In this document: positions 7,958 through 14,954 of the stretch, piece by piece
Numbering within the stretch: the stretch's first letter is position 1
Layout of the letters: each line of letters starts with the position of its first letter
Origin: Paenibacillus sp. FSL H8-0332
GTDB taxonomy: Bacteria; Bacillota; Bacilli; Paenibacillales; Paenibacillaceae
Reading direction: 5' to 3'
Length of the DNA: 64,000 nt
Assembly: GCF_037963835.1 (NCBI RefSeq)
Contig: NZ_CP150145.1
Span: forward strand, 2,976,001-3,040,000
Position numbers and translations under genes: made by a program
Notes under the pieces: generated by a model
What the model saw: only the letters and a program-made list of their open reading frames with translations
Database searches by the model: none
Told to the model about the DNA's origin: nothing

Positions 7958-8761
7958 ATGACGAACTCCGAATTTATCGCCCGGATCGCTTCTTTCGCAG
8001 TAGCGGATATGCAGCGCACCCGTATCGCAGCTTCGCTGACGATTGCCCAGGCAGCGCTGGAATCCGGCTGGGGAACGAGCGGCTTGACGCTTAAGGCCAA
8101 CAATCTGTTCGGCATCAAGGGCAGCGGGCCTGCGGGCAGCCTGGCGCTTCCGACAACGGAATACAGGAACGGCCAAGCTGTACAGGTGACTGCCCAGTTC
8201 CGTTCCTATAATAACTGGGGAGAATCTGTGACGGATCATTCCGCGCTGATTACCGGGGGAGTCTCCTGGAACCCCAAGCTGTACAGCAAGGCTATTGGAG
8301 TCGACGGCAAAACAGCCGCCCGCGAGATTGCTGCTGCAGGCTACGCAACGGACCCGGGTTATGCGTCCAAGCTGATTCAGATTATGGATTCATATAACCT
8401 GTATCAATATGACGAGCTGAAGGAGGATGAAGAGATGTCGGCTGAAGATAAACAAAAAATTGCGGCGCTGGAAACCGAGCTGCGGGAACTGAAGGAGCTG
8501 CTGGCAGGGCTGTCTGTCAGCAGAGATACACTGAAGGCCGGCGTTCAAGAGCAAGGCCAGGCCATTAAAGGTGTCGCGGAGCGGCTGACTGTCATTGAGG
8601 GCCGTACAGTAATGAATGTGCCGGCCTGGGCTGAGCCTGCGGTACAGGCAGCGTCTGCCGCCGGTCTGCTGGATACGCCGTCAGGAGGCAGCTATGATTT
8701 CTACCGGATACTGACCGTATTGAACCGCGCCGGTCTTCTGGTTACAAGCAAGGGGGGGTAG
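7958..8761 (+). CDS. Glucosaminidase-type endolysin
   Basis: The N-terminal 150 residues match the glucosaminidase (GH73/FlgJ-like) domain: AQAALESGWGTS holds the catalytic Glu (about residue 34), followed by LFGIKG and a GESVTDHSALI segment. A charged coiled coil (about 160-210) links this to a C-terminal segment, VPAWAEPAVQAASAAGLLD...DFYRILTVLNRAGLL, that is often seen at the end of phage and Paenibacillus cell-wall hydrolases. There is no signal peptide, so export would need the holin encoded 5 bp downstream. AAAGGAAGTG precedes the ATG. It resembles a captured phage lysis module. Confidence 0.88.
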   Translation: MTNSEFIARIASFAVADMQRTRIAASLTIAQAALESGWGTSGLTLKANNLFGIKGSGPAGSLALPTTEYRNGQAVQVTAQFRSYNNWGESVTDHSALITGGVSWNPKLYSKAIGVDGKTAAREIAAAGYATDPGYASKLIQIMDSYNLYQYDELKEDEEMSAEDKQKIAALETELRELKELLAGLSVSRDTLKAGVQEQGQAIKGVAERLTVIEGRTVMNVPAWAEPAVQAASAAGLLDTPSGGSYDFYRILTVLNRAGLLVTSKGG

Positions 8762-8766
8762 CGGTT

Positions 8767-9048
8767 ATGTACAATGATGCACTTAACAATGTACTAGCTT
8801 TTGCATCCGTATTGGCGGTATTCGTCATGGCGCTGGTCCAGCTCGTCAAGAACAGCGTGACCCTTCCGCGCAACGTGGTTCCTGCGGTGGGGCTGATCAT
8901 CGGCTTGCTGGTAGGAGCGGCTGCGTATCCTTTTACAGATATGAATCTCATTCTTCGTCTATGGGCCGGAGGCTTAGCCGGATTATCGGCAACGGGACTG
9001 TTTGAACTGGCGTTCAATAAGCGGAGCGGGACTACCAAAGAAGAATAG
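8767..9048 (+). CDS. Holin-like membrane protein
   Basis: The 93-residue protein has three hydrophobic segments (about 8-25, 37-53 and 62-80) and a short charged C-terminal tail (NKRSGTTKEE), the usual form of small phage holins. It starts 5 bp after the endolysin stop and is probably co-translated with it. It would let the leaderless endolysin cross the membrane. No other phage genes flank the pair. Confidence 0.8.
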   Translation: MYNDALNNVLAFASVLAVFVMALVQLVKNSVTLPRNVVPAVGLIIGLLVGAAAYPFTDMNLILRLWAGGLAGLSATGLFELAFNKRSGTTKEE

Positions 9049-9162
9049 GACAGCTGGAGCTGTAAGAGAATATGTAATATAGGGAAAGAGAGCGGGTATA
9101 TCATCCATGCGAATTGGAAGGATCGTGAATATATTAAATTAACAAGAAAGGAGGTGCTTGAT

Positions 9163-9585
9163 ATGGGAACTTATGTTGATGGTAGAACCTCGCAGAATGC
9201 TAGTTTTGCTAACTCTATTGCAATACCTATCTTGGTAGTTGATACTCCACAGCTGTTCGGACAGATAGGATTAATTACAGATGGAGTGGGTACGAATCCA
9301 CGGGTGATTCTGAAAGGAACGATATCGGTTCAGCTACCCCTTGCACTGGTTGGCATCACTGTAACTATTGTTAGAGGAACACTGGCTACGGATCCGTTGG
9401 TGTATTCCGCCACTTCCACTTTCAATCTTAGTATTCTTGCGCCACAGGTGATCACCTTCTCTGCCGATGATTTCCTGCCGACGATTACTCCGCAGTTAAC
9501 CTATACTGCGTTCATCAGTTCGAACCTTCTGGGTACAATCCGTGTAGGTCCGGAGAGCTTCGATGGAATCCTGGTATCCGATTAA
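9163..9585 (+). CDS. Unrecognised 140-residue beta-rich protein
   Basis: I do not recognise this family. The product is rich in V, I, T, L and S, has almost no charged residues in the middle, and alternates short hydrophobic strands (RVILKGTISVQLPLALVGITVTIVRG), which suggests a beta-sandwich or jelly-roll. There is no signal peptide, Cys or transmembrane helix. AAAGGAGGTG lies 8 bases before ATG 9163; an upstream in-frame GTG at 9154 lies within that site. It is monocistronic, with a hairpin directly after it. Lying between two YjcZ-like genes, it could be a spore-surface protein, which is inference only. Confidence 0.75.
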   Translation: MGTYVDGRTSQNASFANSIAIPILVVDTPQLFGQIGLITDGVGTNPRVILKGTISVQLPLALVGITVTIVRGTLATDPLVYSATSTFNLSILAPQVITFSADDFLPTITPQLTYTAFISSNLLGTIRVGPESFDGILVSD

Positions 9586-9598
9586 TCTGTAACATTAT

Positions 9599-9637
9599 GC
9601 ATCCTGCCTGGCCGTGAGGGCGGGCAGGATGCCCTTG
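9599..9637 (+). terminator. Intrinsic terminator
   Basis: GCATCCTGCCTG (9599-9610) pairs with CGGGCAGGATGC (9621-9632), 13 bp after the unrecognised gene. The T run after it is short. Confidence 0.8.
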
Positions 9638-9647
9638 TACATACGCC

Positions 9648-9702
9648 CCCAAATTATGTCCGTTTCGCCCAATCTGATAAGGCTGCTTACTCATATGCTG
9701 TT
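9648..9702 (+). promoter_or_regulatory. Shared upstream element, copy 2
   Basis: CCCAAATTATG (9648-9658), CGTTTCGCCCA (9661-9671) and CATATGCTG (9692-9700) repeat the order and near-spacing of the element at 7617-7668. The CATATG block lies 42 bp before the start of the second YjcZ-like gene. Confidence 0.45.
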
Positions 9703-9733
9703 CTGTAGTCAACATTATGAAGGAGGTAATCTC

Positions 9734-9868
9734 ATGGGTGCAGATTGCGGATACGGTGGCAATGTAGGCGGCGTGAATACGTGTGGAGTAAGTCCTTGGA
9801 CATCGACAGGCGCGATTCTGGTTCTTTATATCCTGCTCGTTATTATTCTGAGTGCTTGCTTCTACTAG
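9734..9868 (+). CDS. YjcZ-like sporulation microprotein (44 aa)
   Basis: A 44-residue protein: a Gly/Cys-rich start (MGADCGYGGNVGGVNTCG) and a C-terminal membrane segment AILVLYILLVIILSACFY. This is the layout of YjcZ-family sporulation proteins. GAAGGAGGTAAT lies just before the ATG; a longer in-frame extension from 9614 runs through the previous terminator and is rejected. It is followed by a strong terminator. Function is unknown in this family beyond expression in the forming spore. Confidence 0.8.
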   Translation: MGADCGYGGNVGGVNTCGVSPWTSTGAILVLYILLVIILSACFY

Positions 9869-9883
9869 GAGATCCAATCAGTC

Positions 9884-9920
9884 AGCGCGGTCCCGGTGGA
9901 GTCCCGGGACTGCGCTTTTT
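9884..9920 (+). terminator. Intrinsic terminator
   Basis: AGCGCGGTCCCGG (9884-9896) pairs with a matching arm at 9903-9916 and is followed by TTTTT. Confidence 0.9.
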
Positions 9921-10048
9921 GTAGGCGCAGAAGAGGACAAGCCTTGCTCCCTGACAGTAAATTTAAATTCGCCATGCCCGGAAGGGATGTGCGATAATAG
10001 AAGTCATTGTCTTCAGGGCAATTAGTGCTGGCATGAAAGAGGTGTACG

Positions 10049-10300
10049 ATGGAAGAGAAGGAAAAGATATATGCCATCCTTAAGCGGATTGAATCGGATC
10101 AGCCGGTTAATCAAGAGGTAATGGAACTGGAAGCCGAGGCCTTCGCCGATATTATGGAGGAGCTTACCGACAGCCGGATGGTGGAGAATATTAAGATATC
10201 CAGATCAGGCAGTGGTGCTGTGACGGTTACTACCGCGGGAATCAAATTGACCCGGCGCGGGCTTGATTTTATTTTATTGAAAGAGTCTGGCAGAATCTGA
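10049..10300 (+). CDS. Small winged-helix-like protein (YjcQ-like)
   Basis: The 83-residue protein begins with a helix (EKEKIYAILKRIESDQP) and ends with ITTAGIKLTRRGLDFILL-type segments: a beta wing reading VTVTTAGIKLTRRG. This is the shape of the YjcQ family of short winged-helix proteins found in phages and Bacillales chromosomes. AAAGAGGTG precedes the ATG. It stands alone between two terminators. The family assignment is by fold pattern only and no DNA target is known. Confidence 0.6.
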   Translation: MEEKEKIYAILKRIESDQPVNQEVMELEAEAFADIMEELTDSRMVENIKISRSGSGAVTVTTAGIKLTRRGLDFILLKESGRI

Positions 10301-10321
10301 ACAAATGAATAAAAATCATCA

Positions 10322-10353
10322 CCCGGCACTCTAAGAGGCCGGGCTATTTTTTT
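10322..10353 (+). terminator. Intrinsic terminator
   Basis: CCCGGC (10322-10327) pairs with GCCGGG (10338-10343), followed by a run of T (10346-10353). It lies between convergent genes. Confidence 0.85.
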
Positions 10354-10413
10354 GACTAGGGTCCCCGTTTGATTGTAAATACGGGAGGCCCCATGCCGGA
10401 GCCATAAGCAGTT

Positions 10414-10989
10414 TTACTTGGTTGTGATCTCTGACAACGCCTTGTCCATCTGCGTTTCATTCGACTGTACGGCTTCGCTGTCCACAGCATGGGCTCCGCG
10501 GAAGACATTCTTGGTGTTCTGATAAAAGTCAAAGGCAAACTTCTTAACGGCTTCACCGTCAGGGTGATTGCGCTCAACTACGGTGGCCTTAAACAGGTTC
10601 GTCAGCATGTATCCGGCGTCCTCGCTGTGCGCGAGATAATTCCCGGCGGTGTACTCCTCCACGATCTGGGATTCAAAATCCTTAAGCTCCACAGCCGACG
10701 GAGTATACGATTTCGCCAAAACCTCCGCAGCATCTGCCTTTTGCGTAGCCTCTGTATCAGTAGCGGCAATTTGTTGGATAGCAGATTCCCAGTTCATCGA
10801 CCCCTTCCCGGCAGTCGGCTCAGCGACCGGCGCAGTGGTGGGCTGGGCTGCTGTCGGCTGTGCTGCCTCGGTGGGAGTCGGGGTGGCCTGATTTGCCGGA
10901 GCGTTGCAGCCTGCGGTCAGTCCAATAACACCGCCGAATACGATCACTAGGGCAAGGGATGACATCTTTTTGTACAAGGGCTTCTTCAT
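10414..10989 (-). CDS. Putative lipoprotein
   Basis: The 191-residue precursor has a basic N terminus, a hydrophobic core and the lipobox LTAGC with Cys at residue 28, so it should be lipid anchored outside the cell. A Thr/Pro/Ala-rich linker (about 30-62) follows, then a helical domain of about 125 residues with no family I recognise. The start has AGGAGG at good spacing. No operon partner lies on its strand; the divergent secreted-protein gene begins 180 bp away. Confidence 0.82.
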   Translation of the reverse strand: MKKPLYKKMSSLALVIVFGGVIGLTAGCNAPANQATPTPTEAAQPTAAQPTTAPVAEPTAGKGSMNWESAIQQIAATDTEATQKADAAEVLAKSYTPSAVELKDFESQIVEEYTAGNYLAHSEDAGYMLTNLFKATVVERNHPDGEAVKKFAFDFYQNTKNVFRGAHAVDSEAVQSNETQMDKALSEITTK

Positions 10990-11169
10990 AGCGGTTCCTC
11001 CTGAATCTATCTGATATCCATATACTATATATGTAACCTTGTCCGCGCGGATTGAATTTATTCGCTAATTTAGCCAATAGATATGAATATTTTGTGAGTC
11101 TGTAGAACTAAGTCATTTGACCTGATATAATTGGTAAAAAATAGAATAGCAATGAGGTGCTAATGTAAA

Positions 11170-11595
11170 ATGAAGCGGAAACTGGCAACGCTTTTTTTTG
11201 TGATGATATTTGCGCTATCCTTAAGTGCGCAGCCATTATCGGCAGCAGGCAAGACTCAGAAGGTTAAGGTTACGTTTGTAAGTGCAGACCTGGTAGAGAA
11301 TAATCATGTAGGCAATGAGTGGTGGTGGGGCGGATTCGTTAATGGAGAGGAGCTTGAGGAAGGAGATTCAGTCACGCTGGATCTCAGTTCAACAGCAAGC
11401 ATCAAGCTTCGTGCTGAAGCGCAGGAACAAGATAAGATTCCCGATGAAGGCTCAGCGAACACCTCGATTAAAGTGTCAGCCCTGAAGGATACCCAGAACA
11501 AATCACTGACAGTGACGGTAGTTGAAAACCGCGGGCGGTATTCCGGAAATTCAGCCTCCTGGAAGTTTGTGTTCAAGATCGACAAGGTCAAATGA
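11170..11595 (+). CDS. Small secreted protein, unrecognised
   Basis: The 141-residue precursor has a clear Sec signal peptide (MKRKLATLFFVMIFALSLSA...), probably cut near residue 26 (SAAG). The mature part of about 115 residues is beta-rich with a tryptophan cluster (NEWWWGG) and no cysteine. I recognise no family. A GAGGTG site lies 11 bases before the ATG. The next gene starts 62 bp downstream but has its own ribosome binding site and may be independent. Confidence 0.7.
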   Translation: MKRKLATLFFVMIFALSLSAQPLSAAGKTQKVKVTFVSADLVENNHVGNEWWWGGFVNGEELEEGDSVTLDLSSTASIKLRAEAQEQDKIPDEGSANTSIKVSALKDTQNKSLTVTVVENRGRYSGNSASWKFVFKIDKVK

Positions 11596-11657
11596 TGTAG
11601 AATAATGAATTGGATTCTGGTACAATCTTATATACCACGTTTGAAGGAGCGGAACTC

Positions 11658-11996
11658 ATGGATAATGACTTGGTGCAGGTATTAAGATCCGTTATTCGGG
11701 AAGAATTGGAGCCTGTCAATCAGCGGTTAGATAGGACCGATGAAAATCTGGAAGGTATAAATCAGCATCTAGGTAGCATTGATCAACATTTGATCAGCAT
11801 TGATCATCGTATGGACGATTTTGATCAACGTTTGACCCGCATTGAGGATGATCAGCAACTCATTAAACGTGCTGTACTCGATACCAACGAGCGGCTCATC
11901 AACGTTGAGTCTCTCCTGGAGAATCAGCACAGAATTATCGAACTTCTCTCAGCGCGCTCCATTGAGCAGGAAGCCAAGCTGAAGCGGATTATATAA
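11658..11996 (+). CDS. Small coiled-coil protein
   Basis: The 112-residue protein is nearly all helix with heptad-like repeats: INQHLGS, IDQHLIS, IDHRMDD, FDQRLTR (about residues 34-61). It should form a trimeric or dimeric coiled coil. There is no signal peptide or membrane segment. TGAAGGAGC lies before ATG 11658; an upstream in-frame start at 11610 has no site. Similar short coiled-coil genes are common as hypothetical genes in Paenibacillus. A terminator follows. Confidence 0.7.
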   Translation: MDNDLVQVLRSVIREELEPVNQRLDRTDENLEGINQHLGSIDQHLISIDHRMDDFDQRLTRIEDDQQLIKRAVLDTNERLINVESLLENQHRIIELLSARSIEQEAKLKRII

Positions 11997-12005
11997 GCAG
12001 AGCCG

Positions 12006-12035
12006 ATCCGGTGCCCACAGGGCGTCGGATTTTTT
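12006..12035 (+). terminator. Intrinsic terminator
   Basis: ATCCGGTGCC (12006-12015) pairs, with wobbles, with GGCGTCGGAT (12021-12030), and TTTTT follows. It ends the coiled-coil gene. Confidence 0.7.
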
Positions 12036-12138
12036 AAAAAGATAAGAATTTATATGCTTCGCGCTATAATTATCCTTATCTTTCTCACTGAAACGGTACC
12101 GTCCTTTAAAAGGACGGCAATGCCGTTTCCACTTGAAT
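12036..12138. repeat. Nested palindromic intergenic element
   Basis: Two imperfect palindromes lie side by side. The first (about 12036-12083) pairs AAAGATAAG with CTTATCTTT around CTTCGCG. The second (about 12092-12129) has outer arms AAACGG/CCGTTT and inner arms CCGTCC/GGACGG. It codes for nothing evident and looks like a dispersed palindromic repeat; no second copy exists in this window. Confidence 0.5.
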
Positions 12139-12156
12139 AACCAAATAACAAAAATC

Positions 12157-12183
12157 GAGGCTCCCTTTCGGGAGCCTCTTTCA
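12157..12183 (+). terminator. Intrinsic terminator
   Basis: GAGGCTCCC (12157-12165) pairs perfectly with GGGAGCCTC (12170-12178) around a TTTC loop, with a short T run after it. It is separated from any gene by the palindromic element. Confidence 0.75.
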
Positions 12184-12354
12184 TGGGAGAGGAGAAACCG
12201 GACGAAGAGCTTATGGGGAAACGTAAGCCTGCTCCGCGGTTGTCTACGACATTTTGTGATGTCGATAGTTACAGGATGACCCGGTTACGGGAGTTTTATA
12301 CATTTGCTTGCGAATATTCTTCAGCTCCGCATTGTGACAAACTCGGACAATCTT

Positions 12355-12383
12355 TTTATTTCATGGAATAATTGTGGTACTAT
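12355..12383 (+). promoter_or_regulatory. Probable sigma-A promoter for rsmD
   Basis: TTTATT (12355-12360), 17 bp and TACTAT (12378-12383) lie 73 bp before rsmD. A small inverted repeat TTATGCC/GGCATAA (12394-12414) lies in the leader. Confidence 0.5.
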
Positions 12384-12455
12384 AGGCTTGGACTTATGCC
12401 CTGTAATGGCATAACAATGTAGAGACATAAAAGCTAAAAAGCAGGTGGATAATCG

Positions 12456-13064
12456 GTGAGAGTCATATCGGGAAGTGCAAAAGGCAGGCCGCTTAAAAGT
12501 GTTCCAGGCAATGGCACACGGCCTACTACCGATAAAGTAAAGGAAGCGTTATTCAGTATGATCGGGCCTTATTTTGAAGGAGGTACGGTGCTTGATCTGT
12601 ATGCCGGTACCGGAGGCCTGGGGATCGAAGCCCTGAGCAGAGGGATCGAAGCCGCAGTATTTGTGGATATGGAGCAAAAGGCGATTGATACGGTGCGCGC
12701 AAATCTGAAGGCGGCCCGGCTGGAGGCGCAGGCTGAGGTCTACCGCAATGATGCGGGAAGAGCGCTTGCGGCACTTCAGAAGCGGGGGAGAGCGTTTGAT
12801 CTTGTTTTTCTGGACCCGCCTTACCGTATGAAGCATGGAGACGAGCTGATGGTTACGCTGGCGGACAAGCTGCTACTGAACCCGGATGCGGTGATCGTGC
12901 TGGAGCATGAATCGGGATATGCCTACCCGGAGGATATACGGGGGTTCGTGAGAACGAGGCAATCCGTCTATGGAGAGGTTACAATCTCGATCTACCGGTA
13001 TGAAGCTGCTCTTCCAGAGGCTGCCGTAAGCAGCAAGGAGGTTAATGATGAGTCTGCAAATTAG
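12456..13064 (+). CDS. rsmD: 16S rRNA (guanine966-N2)-methyltransferase
   Basis: RsmD methylates G966 of 16S rRNA in assembled 30S subunits using S-adenosylmethionine. The 202-residue protein has the family N terminus (MRVISGSAKGRPL), a Rossmann SAM site (VLDLYAGTGGLGIEALSRG, about residues 45-63) and the catalytic DPPY motif (about 121-124). The start is GTG 12456 behind AGGTGG. The 3' end overlaps coaD by 20 bp, the usual rsmD-coaD pairing in Bacillota. The last 15 residues extend past the family core. Confidence 0.95.
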   Translation: MRVISGSAKGRPLKSVPGNGTRPTTDKVKEALFSMIGPYFEGGTVLDLYAGTGGLGIEALSRGIEAAVFVDMEQKAIDTVRANLKAARLEAQAEVYRNDAGRALAALQKRGRAFDLVFLDPPYRMKHGDELMVTLADKLLLNPDAVIVLEHESGYAYPEDIRGFVRTRQSVYGEVTISIYRYEAALPEAAVSSKEVNDESAN

Positions 13065-13566
13065 AAAAGAGCGTGTCGCCATCTATCCGGGAACCTTTGA
13101 TCCGGTTACGCTGGGACATATGGACATTATTCACCGGGCCGCCAAGCAGTTCGACCGGCTGATTGTGGCGGTGCTGAACAACCTGAGCAAGAATCCGCTG
13201 TTCTCCGTCGAGGAACGGACAGAGCTTCTGCGTCAGGCGACTGCGGATATACCGAATGTTGAGGTGGACAGCTTCCGTGATCTCTTGGTTAACTATGTGA
13301 GGCAAAAGGATGCCCAGGTTATTGTCCGGGGAATCCGGACTGTTACGGATTTTGAATATGAGCTGCAGAACGCTTCCATTAATCATAATCTTGACCCTGA
13401 AGCAGAAACTATATTTATGATGACCAATCCGAGATACTCCTATCTTAGCTCCAGTGTGGTGAAGGAGATTGCCCACTTCGGCGGGAAGGTCTCGGATTTT
13501 GTAACCCCTGAAGTGGAGCTGGCCATGAAGCAGAAGTTCAGCCGGATGGACGGCGGTTCGATGTAA
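13045..13566 (+). CDS. coaD: Phosphopantetheine adenylyltransferase
   Basis: CoaD makes dephospho-CoA from 4'-phosphopantetheine and ATP, the penultimate step of CoA synthesis. The 173-residue protein has the nucleotidyltransferase TxGH-type motif (YPGTFDPVTLGHMDII, His in the LGH), RGIRTVTDFEYE, and the C-terminal YSYLSSSVVKE motif. Two ATG codons are adjacent (13045, 13048); AAGGAGG is close to the first, so the second may be used. The 3' end overlaps the convergent ylbJ gene by 29 bp on the opposite strand. Confidence 0.97.
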   Translation: MMSLQIRKERVAIYPGTFDPVTLGHMDIIHRAAKQFDRLIVAVLNNLSKNPLFSVEERTELLRQATADIPNVEVDSFRDLLVNYVRQKDAQVIVRGIRTVTDFEYELQNASINHNLDPEAETIFMMTNPRYSYLSSSVVKEIAHFGGKVSDFVTPEVELAMKQKFSRMDGGSM

Positions 13567-14794
13567 GCAGCTTCACGGCAGCGGATAATGCCAGCAGCAG
13601 CATAACAAGTAGTGTCTGAAGTCCCAGGATCTGTGGGGCCAGAGCCCATATTCTCAGCGAAGTGCCTATTTGCGGCAGATCGGCTGGGGGTGAAGCGGCA
13701 ATAACCGGCAGCACCGCAGCTTGAAGATTGAGCAGCGGTGTCCACAGCAGGAGTGTGAACGCAAAGGCAAATAGTCCATGCAGCAGTCTGACTGCGGTGA
13801 ACGGAAGGAAGCGGACATTCGCTGTCTTCAGCACAGTGAGTGCCTGGAGCTGAGCGCAAATACCGCTCCAGGCCAGTCCGGCGGATAGCAGTGCCGGGCC
13901 AAGTAGACCGCCTAAGATGAAGCCTTCATGATCTGTTGCGGCTGAGGTCATCGACCGGGCGCCGAGATGAATCTCCAGCAGACTTGCTGTAACCAGATTC
14001 GGCAGCCCCGGGAACAGCCTTGTAATAATACTTACGACAACTGCGAACATGATCATATAGCCGCCTACAATCATCAGGTTCTGTACGGCGGAAGATACGG
14101 ATTCACCGAGCACCTTGCCGAAGCCCCGTCCGTCCCTTGAACGGGCATCCGCTGCTGCCTGATGGATACGCCGGGGCAAGGATGCTTTTTTGGCGCGGGA
14201 GCGGCTGCCGGTATGTCTGGTGTCGCTTCCCTGCGGAATAGGAGAGACTATCTTGCGGGAGCTGCTGAAGCAGGCGGATAGCATACCTGTGGCTAAGCCT
14301 GACAGCCAGTGGATGGCAAGCAGGGCATACCCGGCGGCTGGACTGTGCAGGAAGGCTGTTCCGACTACAATAAGCAACGTGACCGGGCTGGCATAATGCA
14401 CGATTGCTGCCAGCCGTCCTGCCTCCTTGTCCGTAATAGCCCCTTGCTTATACAACTGCATCACTCCGCCGGCTCCCGCCGGGAAGCCGGCGGTGAGGCC
14501 GAGTACAAGCGTCCAGCCGCCCGCCCCGGGAAGCCGGAACCACCGCTTCATCAGCGGCTCAAGCAGGACGCCGATACCGTGCACGAAGCCTGATGCGCTG
14601 AGCATCTCTGACAGGATCAGGAAGGGCAGCAGCGCCGGAAAGACCAGGGTCCACCAGAGCGAAAGGCCCGTAAGTGAAGCCTTGAAAGAGGCTTCGGGTG
14701 CTGCGACTATGGCTATAGCGAGCAGAATGGCGGCGGCTCCGGGTATAAATGGAGCTGAACCCGACAGGAAGTGTCTGAATCTAAAGTTTATCAT
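13538..14794 (-). CDS. ylbJ: Sporulation integral membrane protein YlbJ
   Basis: YlbJ is a polytopic membrane protein with two nucleoside-transporter gate-like regions, needed for normal spore cortex formation in B. subtilis. The 418-residue product has many hydrophobic segments and conserved stretches such as WWTLVFPALLPFLILSEML, GLTAGFPAGAGGV and a C-terminal gate-like repeat around VQNLMIVGGYMIMFAVV. A central hydrophilic loop rich in Arg and Ser (about residues 185-225) is longer than I would expect. ATG 14794 has AGAGGGG; an upstream TTG start at 14863 is unsupported. It is flanked by coaD and ylbL as in B. subtilis. Confidence 0.9.
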   Translation of the reverse strand: MINFRFRHFLSGSAPFIPGAAAILLAIAIVAAPEASFKASLTGLSLWWTLVFPALLPFLILSEMLSASGFVHGIGVLLEPLMKRWFRLPGAGGWTLVLGLTAGFPAGAGGVMQLYKQGAITDKEAGRLAAIVHYASPVTLLIVVGTAFLHSPAAGYALLAIHWLSGLATGMLSACFSSSRKIVSPIPQGSDTRHTGSRSRAKKASLPRRIHQAAADARSRDGRGFGKVLGESVSSAVQNLMIVGGYMIMFAVVVSIITRLFPGLPNLVTASLLEIHLGARSMTSAATDHEGFILGGLLGPALLSAGLAWSGICAQLQALTVLKTANVRFLPFTAVRLLHGLFAFAFTLLLWTPLLNLQAAVLPVIAASPPADLPQIGTSLRIWALAPQILGLQTLLVMLLLALSAAVKLLTSNRRPSG

Positions 14795-14954
14795 TAGAGT
14801 TATCCCCTCTTCATAGCTTAGGACATGGGCAGATCTTGTTATCAATTTATGCAGGGGAGACAACCATCATGCCACAGCCGGACCGAAGCTCCAGGCTGCT
14901 GGTACCACATTCTAAGTGCCGGGCATCATGCCGCAGGAAAGAAGGGGAAGAGAC

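Noticed and set aside
7958..9048. Intact prophage
   Set aside because: Only lysis genes are present; no integrase, capsid, portal or tail genes surround them.
12183..12371. 62-residue plus-strand ORF
   Set aside because: It begins inside or right after a terminator, has no ribosome site and no recognisable composition; likely chance.
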